Of a stretch of DNA of 64,000 bases, positions 23,593 to 32,078 are shown one piece after another. Position numbers and translations under genes: made by a program. The notes under the pieces are model-generated. The model was not told the DNA's origin. It searched no databases and saw only the letters and a program-made list of their open reading frames with translations. Positions within the stretch are counted from its first letter, which is position 1, and each line of letters starts with the position of its first letter. The DNA is from Breoghania corrubedonensis (lineage in GTDB: Bacteria; Pseudomonadota; Alphaproteobacteria; Rhizobiales; Stappiaceae): the NCBI RefSeq assembly GCF_003053845.1, contig NZ_QAYG01000001.1:998078-1062077 (forward strand). The letters run 5' to 3'.

Positions 23593-24092
23593 GCGCGTTG
23601 TCTCCTGTCCTTGAGGTACTTGGCCCGGCACTTGGGACAGAGGGACCGCAGTTCCTGGGTTTCTTCGGGTGATAGGGGCGGCTTGATCTTTCCGATCGCG
23701 GGGGCGCTGTCCAAACCCTTGCCGCCGCACGACGAGCAGACGATGGCCGGGATCAGGCCGTGCTCGACCTGCAGGTACTTGTCGGCCTGCAGATGGGCCA
23801 GATGCCAGTCGGCGGTCTGATGGATCGCCCCGGTCGGGCAATGGAAGGCGCAGTTGCCGCAAAAGACGCAGGTGTCGTGCCAGCAGTCGAAGGTCATGCC
23901 TTCGGGCGTGCGCTCGAAGCGGATGGCGCCCGTGGGGCAGGCGCGCTCGCACTTGCGGCAGGCCTCGCAGGTCTCAGGATCGAAGGCGACCTTTCCCCGG
24001 AAGCGCGCCGCCGTGGGGGCGGGGGCGAAGGGAAAGGGGTCCGTGTAGGGACCGTGGACGAGATTTCGAACGAAAAGGCTCAGGAAGTTCAT
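23589..24092 (-). CDS. Hydrogenase 2[4Fe-4S] subunit (CooX/NuoI-like) with extra C-terminal CxxC pairs
   Basis: A 167-residue electron-transfer subunit. Two ferredoxin motifs, Cys42/45/48/52 and Cys75/78/81/85, bind two [4Fe-4S] clusters that feed electrons into the small subunit. Two additional CxxC pairs (Cys119/122 in CSSC, Cys152/155 in CPKC) form a C-terminal zinc-ribbon-like knuckle. The N-terminal residues RNLVHGPYTDPFPF are typical of this subunit in group 4 hydrogenases. It lies between the small-subunit and NuoC-like genes. Confidence 0.9.
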   Translation of the reverse strand: MNFLSLFVRNLVHGPYTDPFPFAPAPTAARFRGKVAFDPETCEACRKCERACPTGAIRFERTPEGMTFDCWHDTCVFCGNCAFHCPTGAIHQTADWHLAHLQADKYLQVEHGLIPAIVCSSCGGKGLDSAPAIGKIKPPLSPEETQELRSLCPKCRAKYLKDRRQRA

Positions 24093-24102
24093 GGTCTCGT
24101 CC

Positions 24103-24540
24103 TCACAGCCTCTGGCGCCAGACCTGGATGGCCTGGGCGATGCCCTCGATGATCGCCTGGGGGCGCGGCGGGCAGCCGGGCACGTTGACGTCGATGGGGA
24201 AATAGTCGTCGATGGGGGCGAGCACCGCGTAGCTTTCGCGGAAGATGCCGCCGGAGATCGGACACACCCCGACGGCCACGGTGACCTTCGGATCGGGGAT
24301 CTCGTCGAAGACCCGTCTGGCGGCGTCCACCACATGGCGAGTGAGCGGACCGGAAATCAGCACGATATCGGCGTGCCGTGGGCTGCCGCAGTACTGGCAT
24401 CCCAGCCGTTCCACGTCGTAGCGCGGGATCAGCGCGGTGGTCGCCATCTCCACGTCGCAGCCGTTGCAGGAGCCGGCGTTGATCCGGTAGATCCACGGCG
24501 AGCGGACGGCGATGTCCTTGAATTTCTGAAGTATGGTCAT
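24103..24540 (-). CDS. Hydrogenase small subunit (CooL/NuoB-like)
   Basis: A 145-residue subunit that holds the proximal [4Fe-4S] cluster. Ligands are Cys25 and Cys28 (SCNGCDVE), Cys93 (GVCPISGG) and Cys123 (GCPPRP). An extra CxxC (Cys48/51) lies in GCQYCGSPRHADI. It has no signal peptide, as expected for cytoplasm-facing group 4 enzymes. Spacing is 14 bases after the NuoH-like gene and 10 bases before the CooX-like gene. Confidence 0.93.
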   Translation of the reverse strand: MTILQKFKDIAVRSPWIYRINAGSCNGCDVEMATTALIPRYDVERLGCQYCGSPRHADIVLISGPLTRHVVDAARRVFDEIPDPKVTVAVGVCPISGGIFRESYAVLAPIDDYFPIDVNVPGCPPRPQAIIEGIAQAIQVWRQRL

Positions 24541-24554
24541 CAGGGCCTCCCGGC

Positions 24555-25511
24555 TCACACGAGCGCGATCGCGGCGACGCTGGCTGCCGAGAGCAGCAGC
24601 GGCCACTTGAAGAAGAAGGAAAAGGCCTGGTCGATCCGCATCCGGCCCGCCGACAGGCGCACGGCCGTGACGCCCAGGACCATGAGGACGGCGATCTCAG
24701 CCAGCCAGCCGAGCAGCGCCGGCGCGCCGGACAGGCCGAGCGGGGCGAAGAGCGCGATGCCGAGCCCCAGCACGACCACCGCCTTCAGCGCGGACATGAC
24801 CTTGAACAGCCCAAGCGCCGGACCGGAGTACTCGAGCACCGGACCTTCCAGCACCTCCGTCTCGGCTTCGGGAATGTCGAACGGCACGATGCCGAGATTG
24901 GCGGGGAAGAACAGGCAGAAGGCGCCCAGCGCCGGCCACATGACCGGGTCGAGCAGGAAGATGCTGTGGGTCCGCTGGTAGGCGACGATCTCGACCAGCG
25001 AGAAGGTCGCGACGTGGCCCTCGGCCATGCCGACGCGCAGCGCCACGGCGGCCGCGACCAGGACGATGGGGCCCTCGTAGGCGAGCATCAGCACCATCTC
25101 GCGAGAGAAGCCGATGGCGCCGTAGGGCGAGGAGGAGGACGAGCCCGCCACCATCAGCACGATCCCGGGGATGACCAGCAGGTAGAGCACCACCAGCAGG
25201 TTGCCGAGGATCGGTTCGGGCGTGTAGAGGCCGGAGATCGGCACCAGCGCGGCGGCCGCCAGCATTGAGACGACACCGACCAGGGGCGCGCCGAGGAACA
25301 CCGGCTCGCAGGCGGTGGTGGGAACCATGGTGCGCTTGAAGGCCAGCTTCACCAGGTCGATGAAGGGTTGGGTCAGGGGTGGTCCCACCCGGCCCTGGAG
25401 GCGGGCGGCGACACGCCGGTCCACCCCCTTGAGGGCCAGTCCCAGGGTCAGGGCGAACAGGCCTCCGGGGAAAAGCAGGACAGAGAGAATGACGGCGACT
25501 TGAGTTGACAT
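24555..25511 (-). CDS. Hydrogenase membrane anchor subunit (CooK/NuoH/HyfC-like)
   Basis: A 318-residue membrane protein with about eight hydrophobic helices. Family motifs are GRVGPPLTQPFIDLVKL near the N-terminus, REMVLMLAYEGPIV in the middle and FDIPEAETEVLEGP in the conserved acidic loop. It anchors the soluble arm and couples electron transfer to ion movement. The start follows the fused antiporter gene by 14 bases. Confidence 0.93.
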   Translation of the reverse strand: MSTQVAVILSVLLFPGGLFALTLGLALKGVDRRVAARLQGRVGPPLTQPFIDLVKLAFKRTMVPTTACEPVFLGAPLVGVVSMLAAAALVPISGLYTPEPILGNLLVVLYLLVIPGIVLMVAGSSSSSPYGAIGFSREMVLMLAYEGPIVLVAAAVALRVGMAEGHVATFSLVEIVAYQRTHSIFLLDPVMWPALGAFCLFFPANLGIVPFDIPEAETEVLEGPVLEYSGPALGLFKVMSALKAVVVLGLGIALFAPLGLSGAPALLGWLAEIAVLMVLGVTAVRLSAGRMRIDQAFSFFFKWPLLLSAASVAAIALV

Positions 25512-25525
25512 GGTCTTGGTCTCCC

Positions 25526-28500
25526 TCAGATCCGCTTGCCGGGACCGGGATTGCCGGGAAGAAGCAGGGTCCGGATGACCCCGTTCGGGCTTTCGAAGAG
25601 TTCGGCCGCGGGAAGGCGTTCGCGGTCGGCGCTCAGATCGTTGACGCCGCACATGTGGGCGGGACTGCGCACCACGCCGGCGCTCCGTCCCAGCCGCAGC
25701 CAGGGCACCAGCAGCAGGCCCAGGACCAGCATCAGCAGGGTCAGGACCGTCGGGCTCCAGCCGTCGAGGCCGGGCAGCGGACCGGTCCAGGTGGCGACGA
25801 TCGGCGTCAGGCCGAGCTCGGCCTCGATGGCGGCGATGGGCACCAGCAGCAGGCCGGGCATCAGGCCGACGGCGAGGCTGGCGGCGACCAGCACGCCCAT
25901 GGCGACCAGCATCGGAGCCGGTGCCTCGCTGGCGGCGAGCGCCTTGGCGGTCGGCTGTCCCATGAAGGCGGCGTGGGCGAACTTCAAGACGGCGGCCAGC
26001 GTGAACATGGACGAGATCATCGCGGCGGCGCCGAGCAGCCAGTGGCCCGAGCCGAAGGCCGCCTCGAAGATCATCCACTTGGAGGCGAAGCCGTTGAGCG
26101 GCGGCAGCCCGGAGAGCGACAGTCCGGCGAACAGGAAGATGCCGAACGTGATGGGCATGCGCTTGCCGAGCCCGCCCAGCTCGTCGAGCAGGGTCGCATG
26201 GGTGCGCACCATCACCGCGCCGGCCACCAGGAACAGCGTGTCCTTGAGCAGCATGTGGTTGACGAAGTGCATCAGCCCGGCGGCGACGCCCAGCGAGGTG
26301 CCGAAGGACAGCGCCAGCAGCACGTAGCCGAGCTGGCAGACCGTCGAGTAGATCAGCACCAGCTTGATGCTGTTCTGCACGACCGCCATGGCACCCGCAT
26401 AGACCATGGTGATGCCCGCGATCACGGAGATCACGGTCAGGATCGCCGGTTGCCCGCCAATCGAACCGCCGAGGCGGATGAACAGCGCCGCTCCGCCGAA
26501 GACAATGAACAGCTTCAGGATCGCCCAGGGGCCGGACTTCAGCAGCACCGCGGAGATGTATCCCGAAACCGGCGTGGGGGCGGCGGCGGGGTGCATCTGG
26601 TAGTCGATGCGCGCCGGCAGCATGGCCGCTTTCATCACGAGGCCCAGCAGGACCAGGGCGATCGGCGGCAGGATCACGGCGACCGGCAGGCTGGCGAGTG
26701 CGTCCTTGAGGCCGGCGAACTCGAAGGTGCCGGCGCGGGCCGCGAGCATCGTCACGCCGAGGAACAGGAAGGAGGCGCCGACAGTGTTGAACAGGAAGTA
26801 CTTGAAGCCCTCCCGCCGCGCCTCGTCGGTCTCCTCGTGGACGATGGCCGCCCACAGGGCCCAGGCGCTCATCAGCTCCCAGAAGGCGAAGAAGTTGAAG
26901 AGGTCGGGCGCGGCCGTCAGGCCCAACAGGCCGGCGATCATCACCAGGAAGACGGCGTAGAAGCGCGGCTGGGCATGGTTGTGGGCGAGGTAGGAGGTGG
27001 CGTGCAGCATGTTGAGCGCGCCGACGCCGGCGATCAGCAGCGCGAAGCTGAGCGACAGCAGGTCGTAGCGCCCGGATTGCGCCAGCACGGCGACGATCGC
27101 GGCCACCGGCACCGCCACCGCCAGACGCCCGGCCCAGGGGACGGAGAACCGCCCCACGAACAGGACCGCGATGGCGCCGATCATCGTCAGCGCGGCGCTT
27201 GCGGGCCACGCCATGATCAGATCGGGCAGCACCGCAGGGGCGAGACCGGAGCGTGCGGCAATCGCATCGCCCACCGGCGCCACGAGGGCGAGCTGGAACT
27301 GGGGCGCAACGCCGCCGACCACGATCAGCGCGGCGAGCACGCCCATGGCGGTGAGCATGGAGACGGGCGCTTCGCGGACGCTCGCCTGCCCGGTGTAGGG
27401 CTTGAAGAAGAGCGTGGAGATGACGCGGGTGTAGTAGACGACGCCGATGACGCTGCCGGCGAGCAGGATGCCGGCGACCAGGTAGGACCCGGCCATGGCC
27501 GCGGCATAGATCATCAGGAACTTGGAGATGAAGCCGGAGAACGGCGGCAGCCCCATGATGGCGACGCTCGCCAGCGCATAGACGCCGGCGGTGAAGGGCA
27601 TGACCCGGCCGAGGCCCGACAGATCGTCGATGTAGCGCAGGCCGGTGCGCAGGATGAAGGCGCCGGCGGCATAGAAGAGCAGCGTCTTCATGAGCGCGTG
27701 GTTGGTGACATGCAGCAGCGCCGCATCGGTGGCGAGTGCCGTGCCGAGGCCCAGGATTGCGGCGATCTCGCCCACCTGCGCCAGCGTGGAATAGGCCAGC
27801 ATGCGCTTCAGCTCGCGCTGCCGCAGGGCCTGGATCTCGCCGTAGAGCAGCGTGACGCAGCCGAGTCCGATCAGCACCGTGCGCAGATCCACCCCGGCCA
27901 CGGCAAAGCGGGTCAGGGCGCCGAGCCCGAACACGCCGAACAGGATCTTGACGATGCCGAGAATGCCGGCCTTGGTCAGGATGCTCGACAGCGGACCGGA
28001 GACCGACGAAGGGGCCTGCGGATGGGCGATGGGCAGCCAGGCGTGGAAGGGCACGAGACCGGCCTTCACCGCGAAGCCGACGAACAGGCAGGCCATGATC
28101 GCCAGTCCGATGCCCGGCGCGATGGTGTCGACGTTCTCCGCGATCGCGGAGAAGGCGAAGGATCCGACCTCGGCATGGGCCATCAGGATGCCGAAATGCA
28201 TCACGTAGGCCCCGCTCGCGCACATCAGGAAGTAGATCAGGCCGGCGTTGAGCGCCTTGCGCGTCTGTTCGTGGATGACCAGGAAGTAGGAGGTCCAGGT
28301 CATCAGTTCCCAGAAGACGTAGAAGTCGCCGAATTCACGGGCCGTGGTCAGGCCCAGCATCGACCCAGTCATCAGGAAGGTGAAGAAGTAATAGCGGTTG
28401 ACCCATTCGACCTTGGCCATGTAGCCGATCGAATAGATCACCATCACGCAGATAATGCCGGAGAAGACCAGCGCGAACAGCCGCGAGGTCGGATCGAGGC

Positions 28501-29347
28501 TCGTGTTGGTGAGCACCAGCGCGAAGGTGGCCAGCGCGAGAAGAACGGCGCCCACATCGCGGCCCCGGGGCGTGAAGCGGCCGAGCGCATAAAGCACGAA
28601 GCCGCCGATATAGGGAACGAGCACCAGCGGCGACCAGGGGGATTCGAAGTGCGGCACGCCCGCGCCACCGACGACGCCCGCAAGGGTCTCGGCCAGCGTC
28701 TCCAGAGGAGCGGGGAAGAGGCTCATCGCCGCGGCCGCGACCGCCAGCACCGCCGTGATCGCCATCAGGCCCTTCGGCACGGGCCGCAGCGCAATGCGCC
28801 GGGCCGGAGCCTCGAAGCAGATCCGCTGGATCAGGACCATGTAGTAGACGGCCGCAACGATCGAGGCGACGGTTCCCACCGCCGCGATCGCCCAGTGGCC
28901 CTGTTCGATGGCCGCATAGAGGATCAGGAACTTGGAATAGGTTCCCTTGAAGGGGGAGAGCCCCATCACCGAGAACATGCCGAAGCCGAACAGCGTGGCG
29001 GTGACCGGCATGCGCCGGCCGCTTCCCGCCAAGTCCTCAAGGCGGGTCGAGCCCACTCGCAGGATCAGCATCCATCCGGCAAAGACCACCAGCCCGCGCA
29101 TGGCCAGCTGGAAGCCGATATGCATGAAGGCGCCGGTTTCTCCCGCCGCGCCTCCCACACCGAGACCAATCAGGACATAACCCAGCTCCGCGACCGTCGA
29201 CACGATCAGCACGCGCACCGGATGGGCGATACTGAGAAGGGCGGCGATTTCGCCGAATAGCAGGAATACGGCGCCCATCCAGGCAAGAGACATCGGATCC
29301 AGGGTCATCATCGCGAACACGGCCATCTCCCCTTCGAAGAGATCCAA
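25526..29347 (-). CDS. Fused antiporter-like membrane subunit (CooM-like, NuoL/M/N-related)
   Basis: A very long (up to 1273 residues) membrane protein made of two complete and one partial Mrp/NuoL-type antiporter modules. Residues 1 to about 240 match only the C-terminal half of a module; the usual helix-8 His is kept (His76) but the Lys position reads Arg84. Module 2 (about 245-690) keeps FWELMTW (Glu), GFAVKAGLVPFHAWLP (Lys) and HVTNHALMKTLLF. Module 3 (about 720-1200) keeps FWELMSA, GLVMKAAMLPARIDYQ and HFVNHMLLKDTLF. R. rubrum CooM is similarly oversized. The annotated TTG start at 29347 has no ribosome-binding site; GTG at 29320, six bases after AAGGGGAG, is an attractive alternative. 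First gene of the hydrogenase operon. Confidence 0.9.
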   Translation of the reverse strand: MDLFEGEMAVFAMMTLDPMSLAWMGAVFLLFGEIAALLSIAHPVRVLIVSTVAELGYVLIGLGVGGAAGETGAFMHIGFQLAMRGLVVFAGWMLILRVGSTRLEDLAGSGRRMPVTATLFGFGMFSVMGLSPFKGTYSKFLILYAAIEQGHWAIAAVGTVASIVAAVYYMVLIQRICFEAPARRIALRPVPKGLMAITAVLAVAAAAMSLFPAPLETLAETLAGVVGGAGVPHFESPWSPLVLVPYIGGFVLYALGRFTPRGRDVGAVLLALATFALVLTNTSLDPTSRLFALVFSGIICVMVIYSIGYMAKVEWVNRYYFFTFLMTGSMLGLTTAREFGDFYVFWELMTWTSYFLVIHEQTRKALNAGLIYFLMCASGAYVMHFGILMAHAEVGSFAFSAIAENVDTIAPGIGLAIMACLFVGFAVKAGLVPFHAWLPIAHPQAPSSVSGPLSSILTKAGILGIVKILFGVFGLGALTRFAVAGVDLRTVLIGLGCVTLLYGEIQALRQRELKRMLAYSTLAQVGEIAAILGLGTALATDAALLHVTNHALMKTLLFYAAGAFILRTGLRYIDDLSGLGRVMPFTAGVYALASVAIMGLPPFSGFISKFLMIYAAAMAGSYLVAGILLAGSVIGVVYYTRVISTLFFKPYTGQASVREAPVSMLTAMGVLAALIVVGGVAPQFQLALVAPVGDAIAARSGLAPAVLPDLIMAWPASAALTMIGAIAVLFVGRFSVPWAGRLAVAVPVAAIVAVLAQSGRYDLLSLSFALLIAGVGALNMLHATSYLAHNHAQPRFYAVFLVMIAGLLGLTAAPDLFNFFAFWELMSAWALWAAIVHEETDEARREGFKYFLFNTVGASFLFLGVTMLAARAGTFEFAGLKDALASLPVAVILPPIALVLLGLVMKAAMLPARIDYQMHPAAAPTPVSGYISAVLLKSGPWAILKLFIVFGGAALFIRLGGSIGGQPAILTVISVIAGITMVYAGAMAVVQNSIKLVLIYSTVCQLGYVLLALSFGTSLGVAAGLMHFVNHMLLKDTLFLVAGAVMVRTHATLLDELGGLGKRMPITFGIFLFAGLSLSGLPPLNGFASKWMIFEAAFGSGHWLLGAAAMISSMFTLAAVLKFAHAAFMGQPTAKALAASEAPAPMLVAMGVLVAASLAVGLMPGLLLVPIAAIEAELGLTPIVATWTGPLPGLDGWSPTVLTLLMLVLGLLLVPWLRLGRSAGVVRSPAHMCGVNDLSADRERLPAAELFESPNGVIRTLLLPGNPGPGKRI

Positions 29348-29419
29348 GTGGATATCTGGCGGAAAACACGGATTTCCGCACCGAACGAGGGGAAGATGCG
29401 CTCAAGCCGCGCAGATGTC

Positions 29420-29425
29420 TGTCAA
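29420..29425 (-). promoter_or_regulatory. Candidate -35 element of the hydrogenase operon
   Basis: On the minus strand the hexamer is TTGACA, a perfect -35 consensus, about 75 bases before the first gene. The matching -10 region (near 29397-29402, AGCGCA) is poor, which would fit an activator-dependent promoter. No sigma-54 -24/-12 pattern was found. Confidence 0.35.
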
Positions 29426-29445
29426 ACGGCGGACAAGAGGGGGGA

Positions 29446-29473
29446 TCTTGTTGTCTCTTTGCTGACAACAAGA
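29446..29473 (-). promoter_or_regulatory. Candidate operator: perfect 10-bp inverted repeat upstream of the hydrogenase operon
   Basis: TCTTGTTGTC (29446-29455) and GACAACAAGA (29464-29473) are exact reverse complements around an 8-base spacer. The centre lies about 70 bases upstream of the start expected from the TTGACA hexamer, a usual class I Crp-type activator position. The AcoR-Crp chimera encoded in the same run is the obvious candidate ligand. The remaining 29348-29710 spacer is AT-rich near 29521-29580 and holds no gene. Confidence 0.5.
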
Positions 29474-29710
29474 ACGTAAGCTCATGAGGAATCATGGATA
29501 TTAACTAGGTAAGCGGACCACTATTTTTTGATATCGGTGATCTGCGGAAATAAACTTGAGATTCAACGTCCGAATATATTGTCGCAGGTAGAAATACGAC
29601 CTGAAGCGTGAAGAGCAGTCGCGTAGGGGCGCTGACGGGACGGGGATGCGGACCACACCGCCATGCGCGGCCGCTGGACGTCCCCAACCGCCCGGCAGGG
29701 CGCCCAGGCC

Positions 29711-30631
29711 TCACAGGGTTGCGTGCTGCCGAACGCCGCCGACCGACAACTGCATGTACTGGATGAAGGCCTTGCAGGCGGCGCTCTGCGAATGCCTGTT
29801 GGACCAGGCGAGCCCGACATCCATGGTCGGAACTCCCTCGGCGACCTCCATCGTCTCGACCCGCTGTCCTTCCAGAGACCACGGCCGGTGAACGAGATCG
29901 GACAGGATCGTGACCCCCATGCCATTTGCCACCATCGAGCGCACGGCTTCCACAGATGAGGTCCGCAAGACGGTATTCGGCCGGTAGGGTGTCCGGTTCC
30001 AGTAGCGCTGGGTAGTGTTGCTGGCCTCATCCACCGTCAGCATGACGTAGGGCTCGTTCGCGATATCCTGCAAGGACACCGATTGCTGCTTGAGGAACTT
30101 GTGGTGGGCTCCCACCCAGAGCCTGCGCCGGTTGCGCAACAGCGTATCGTGCGAAATCCCCTCGTGATTGACGATGTTGGAGGTGAGCATCACGGACAGG
30201 TCGAACCCGCCGGTCACAAGACCGGCCTCGATATTCGCCCTGTCCGCCTCAGACAGATTGACCCGAACGTTGGGAAAGGCGCGGGTGAAGCGGGCCAGGT
30301 AGCTCGGCAGGAAATAGCCCGCGACGGTGTAGGAGACCGCCAGATCGATCTTGCCGGTGACGTCGTCGCGCACACGGCGCGGAATCCGGATGGCTTCCTC
30401 AAGCGACTCGACGATGTGCGTGGCGTGTTCGAGGAACATGTTGCCCTCATACGTCAGCCGCACCCCGCTCGGGTGGCGCTCGAACAGCGCCGTGCCGATC
30501 GACTCCTCCAGCGCCTTGACTGCCATCGTCACCGCGGATTGCGAAACGTTGATATCCATGGCGGCCTTGGAGAACTGGCCGGCATTCGCCGCCGCGATGA
30601 AATAGCGCAATTGCCGGAAGGACGGCTCCAT
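29711..30631 (-). CDS. LysR-family transcriptional regulator
   Basis: A 306-residue regulator. The N-terminal HTH includes FRQLRYFIAAANAGQFSKAA and SQSAVTMAVKALEE (about residues 5-45). The remainder is a LysR substrate-binding domain. It is divergent from the TorT-like/ABC/Pxp operon with a 348-base shared upstream region, so it most likely controls that operon. It also lies upstream of the hydrogenase operon on the same strand, separated by 363 bases. Confidence 0.9.
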   Translation of the reverse strand: MEPSFRQLRYFIAAANAGQFSKAAMDINVSQSAVTMAVKALEESIGTALFERHPSGVRLTYEGNMFLEHATHIVESLEEAIRIPRRVRDDVTGKIDLAVSYTVAGYFLPSYLARFTRAFPNVRVNLSEADRANIEAGLVTGGFDLSVMLTSNIVNHEGISHDTLLRNRRRLWVGAHHKFLKQQSVSLQDIANEPYVMLTVDEASNTTQRYWNRTPYRPNTVLRTSSVEAVRSMVANGMGVTILSDLVHRPWSLEGQRVETMEVAEGVPTMDVGLAWSNRHSQSAACKAFIQYMQLSVGGVRQHATL

Positions 30632-30979
30632 CAGTTTTTCCGATACGCCGTATCATGACAGCGAATGAGGCGCTGCACATGAATCCCTCCGCACGACCTG
30701 CCAGATGACGCGAACGCGCGCGAGCGCGACGTCAAGCCGCTGATTCGGTATTCCGTTTCGATCGCCATCCGCCCCTGCCCAATTTTTGGTCGTGCTGAAT
30801 AACTGGAAGAATGGCATGTGTTTTTCTGATATCAAAGCCGAAAATTTTGTATTTTACAATACCGCTACCGTTTCCCACTCTTGAAGACGCGTCGTCGGAT
30901 CTTCTTCCGTCAAAACAGACGCTGCCGCAGGTGAAGGAGGTTTTCATCCGGGGCACAAAGAAGAGGGACATTCACCAAA
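30632..30979. promoter_or_regulatory. Divergent promoter region, LysR / TorT-like operon
   Basis: No gene is seen in this spacer. An AT-rich stretch at 30831-30860 contains a small inverted repeat TTGTA (30847-30851) and TACAA (30855-30859), compatible with a LysR T-N11-A type site. A strong AAGGAGG at 30935-30941 lies about 38 bases before the ATG, with a weaker GAGGG closer to it, so the exact translation start of the binding protein is not fully settled. Confidence 0.35.
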
Positions 30980-32050
30980 ATGAAAATCACCTTGAGCCTC
31001 TTTTCAGGCCTCGCCTTGTGCGCGCTCGCCTCGTCGACCGCTGGGGCGAAAGACTGGTATCCCTACCCCGTTCAGGTCTGGGATCCGCCGTTCAACATGA
31101 ACAGTCCGCGCAAGGACATGGACTACGAACCGCTCGCCAAGGCGTCCAGGCCCTGGGAGATCTGCGTCTCCTTCCCCCATATGAAGGATGCCTACTGGCT
31201 CGGCGTCGACTACGGCGTGACCGAGGAGGCCAAGGACCTCGGCGTCAAGATGCAGGTCGTGGAGGCCGGCGGCTACACCGAGCTTTCAAAGCAGATCTCG
31301 CAGATCGAGGATTGCGTCGCCGCCGGCGCACAGGCAGTCATCATCGGCGCGATCTCCTATGACGGGCTGAACAATCTGGTGTCGGAAATCCGCGCCAAGA
31401 ACATTCCCGTCATCGACGTGATCAACGGCATCTCCTCGCCGAAACTCTCCGCCAAGTCTCTCGTCTCCTTCGGCGAAATGGGCGCGAAGACGGGCGAATA
31501 TCTCGCCAGGCTCCACCCCGCCGGCTCCGCCCCGGTGAAGGTCGCCTGGTTCCCCGGCCCCGCCGGAGCGGGCTGGGTGGAGGCCGGCAATACCGGTTTC
31601 ACGAACGCCATCAAGGGCAGCGCAATCGAGCTGGTGGAAACCAAATACGGCGACACCGGCAAGGAGGCCCAGTCCAAGCTTGTGGAAGACACGCTGGAGG
31701 CCCACCCCGACCTCGCCTACATCGTCGGCACGGCGGTGACGGCGGAAGCCGCCATTCCGATCCTGCGTTCGCGCGGCCTGACGGACAAGATCAAGGTGGC
31801 ATCCTACTATTTCACGCCGGGCGTCGACCGGGGCCTGCATCGGGGCCAGATCGTCGCCGCGCCGACGGACTCCACCGTCATCCAGGCGCGCATCGCGGTC
31901 GATCAGGCCGTGCGCATTCTCGAAGGCAAGCCCTACCAGAAGCATGTCGGTCCGGCGCTCTACGTCGTCACGCCGGAAAACCTGTCCGACTTCGACCCCA
32001 GTTCGACGTTGGCGCCGAACGGTTTCACGCCCGTCTTCCGCGTCGACTGA
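30980..32050 (+). CDS. TorT-like periplasmic substrate-binding protein of an ABC importer
   Basis: A 356-residue periplasmic protein with a cleavable signal peptide (about residues 1-23, ending S-T-A-G-A). It resembles E. coli TorT (WEICVSFPHMKDAYWLG, QVVEAGGYTEL and GTAVTAEAAIPI correspond to TorT segments) within the Peripla_BP_4 sugar-binding fold. TorT itself works with the TorS kinase, but here the next genes are an ABC ATPase and permease, so it should act as the transport receptor. The ligand is unknown; the downstream Pxp/biotin carboxylase genes suggest an amide or lactam. Confidence 0.85.
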   Translation: MKITLSLFSGLALCALASSTAGAKDWYPYPVQVWDPPFNMNSPRKDMDYEPLAKASRPWEICVSFPHMKDAYWLGVDYGVTEEAKDLGVKMQVVEAGGYTELSKQISQIEDCVAAGAQAVIIGAISYDGLNNLVSEIRAKNIPVIDVINGISSPKLSAKSLVSFGEMGAKTGEYLARLHPAGSAPVKVAWFPGPAGAGWVEAGNTGFTNAIKGSAIELVETKYGDTGKEAQSKLVEDTLEAHPDLAYIVGTAVTAEAAIPILRSRGLTDKIKVASYYFTPGVDRGLHRGQIVAAPTDSTVIQARIAVDQAVRILEGKPYQKHVGPALYVVTPENLSDFDPSSTLAPNGFTPVFRVD

Positions 32051-32078
32051 CGCTTCCGACCATCCCCACAGGCTTGTC

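Noticed and set aside
25505-29260. A plus-strand open frame of about 1250 codons
   Set aside because: It is antisense to the fused antiporter subunit and encodes a Gln/His/Glu/Gly-rich sequence typical of a shadow frame of a hydrophobic protein.
21600-29347. Complex I (nuo) fragment
   Set aside because: The NuoD-like protein has both CxxC nickel motifs and the gene order and fusion match CooMKLXUH, so it is a group 4 hydrogenase.
29348-29710. Sigma-54 promoter for the hydrogenase operon
   Set aside because: An AcoR-type sensor suggested it, but no GG-N10-GC -24/-12 pattern was found and the regulator has no AAA+ domain.
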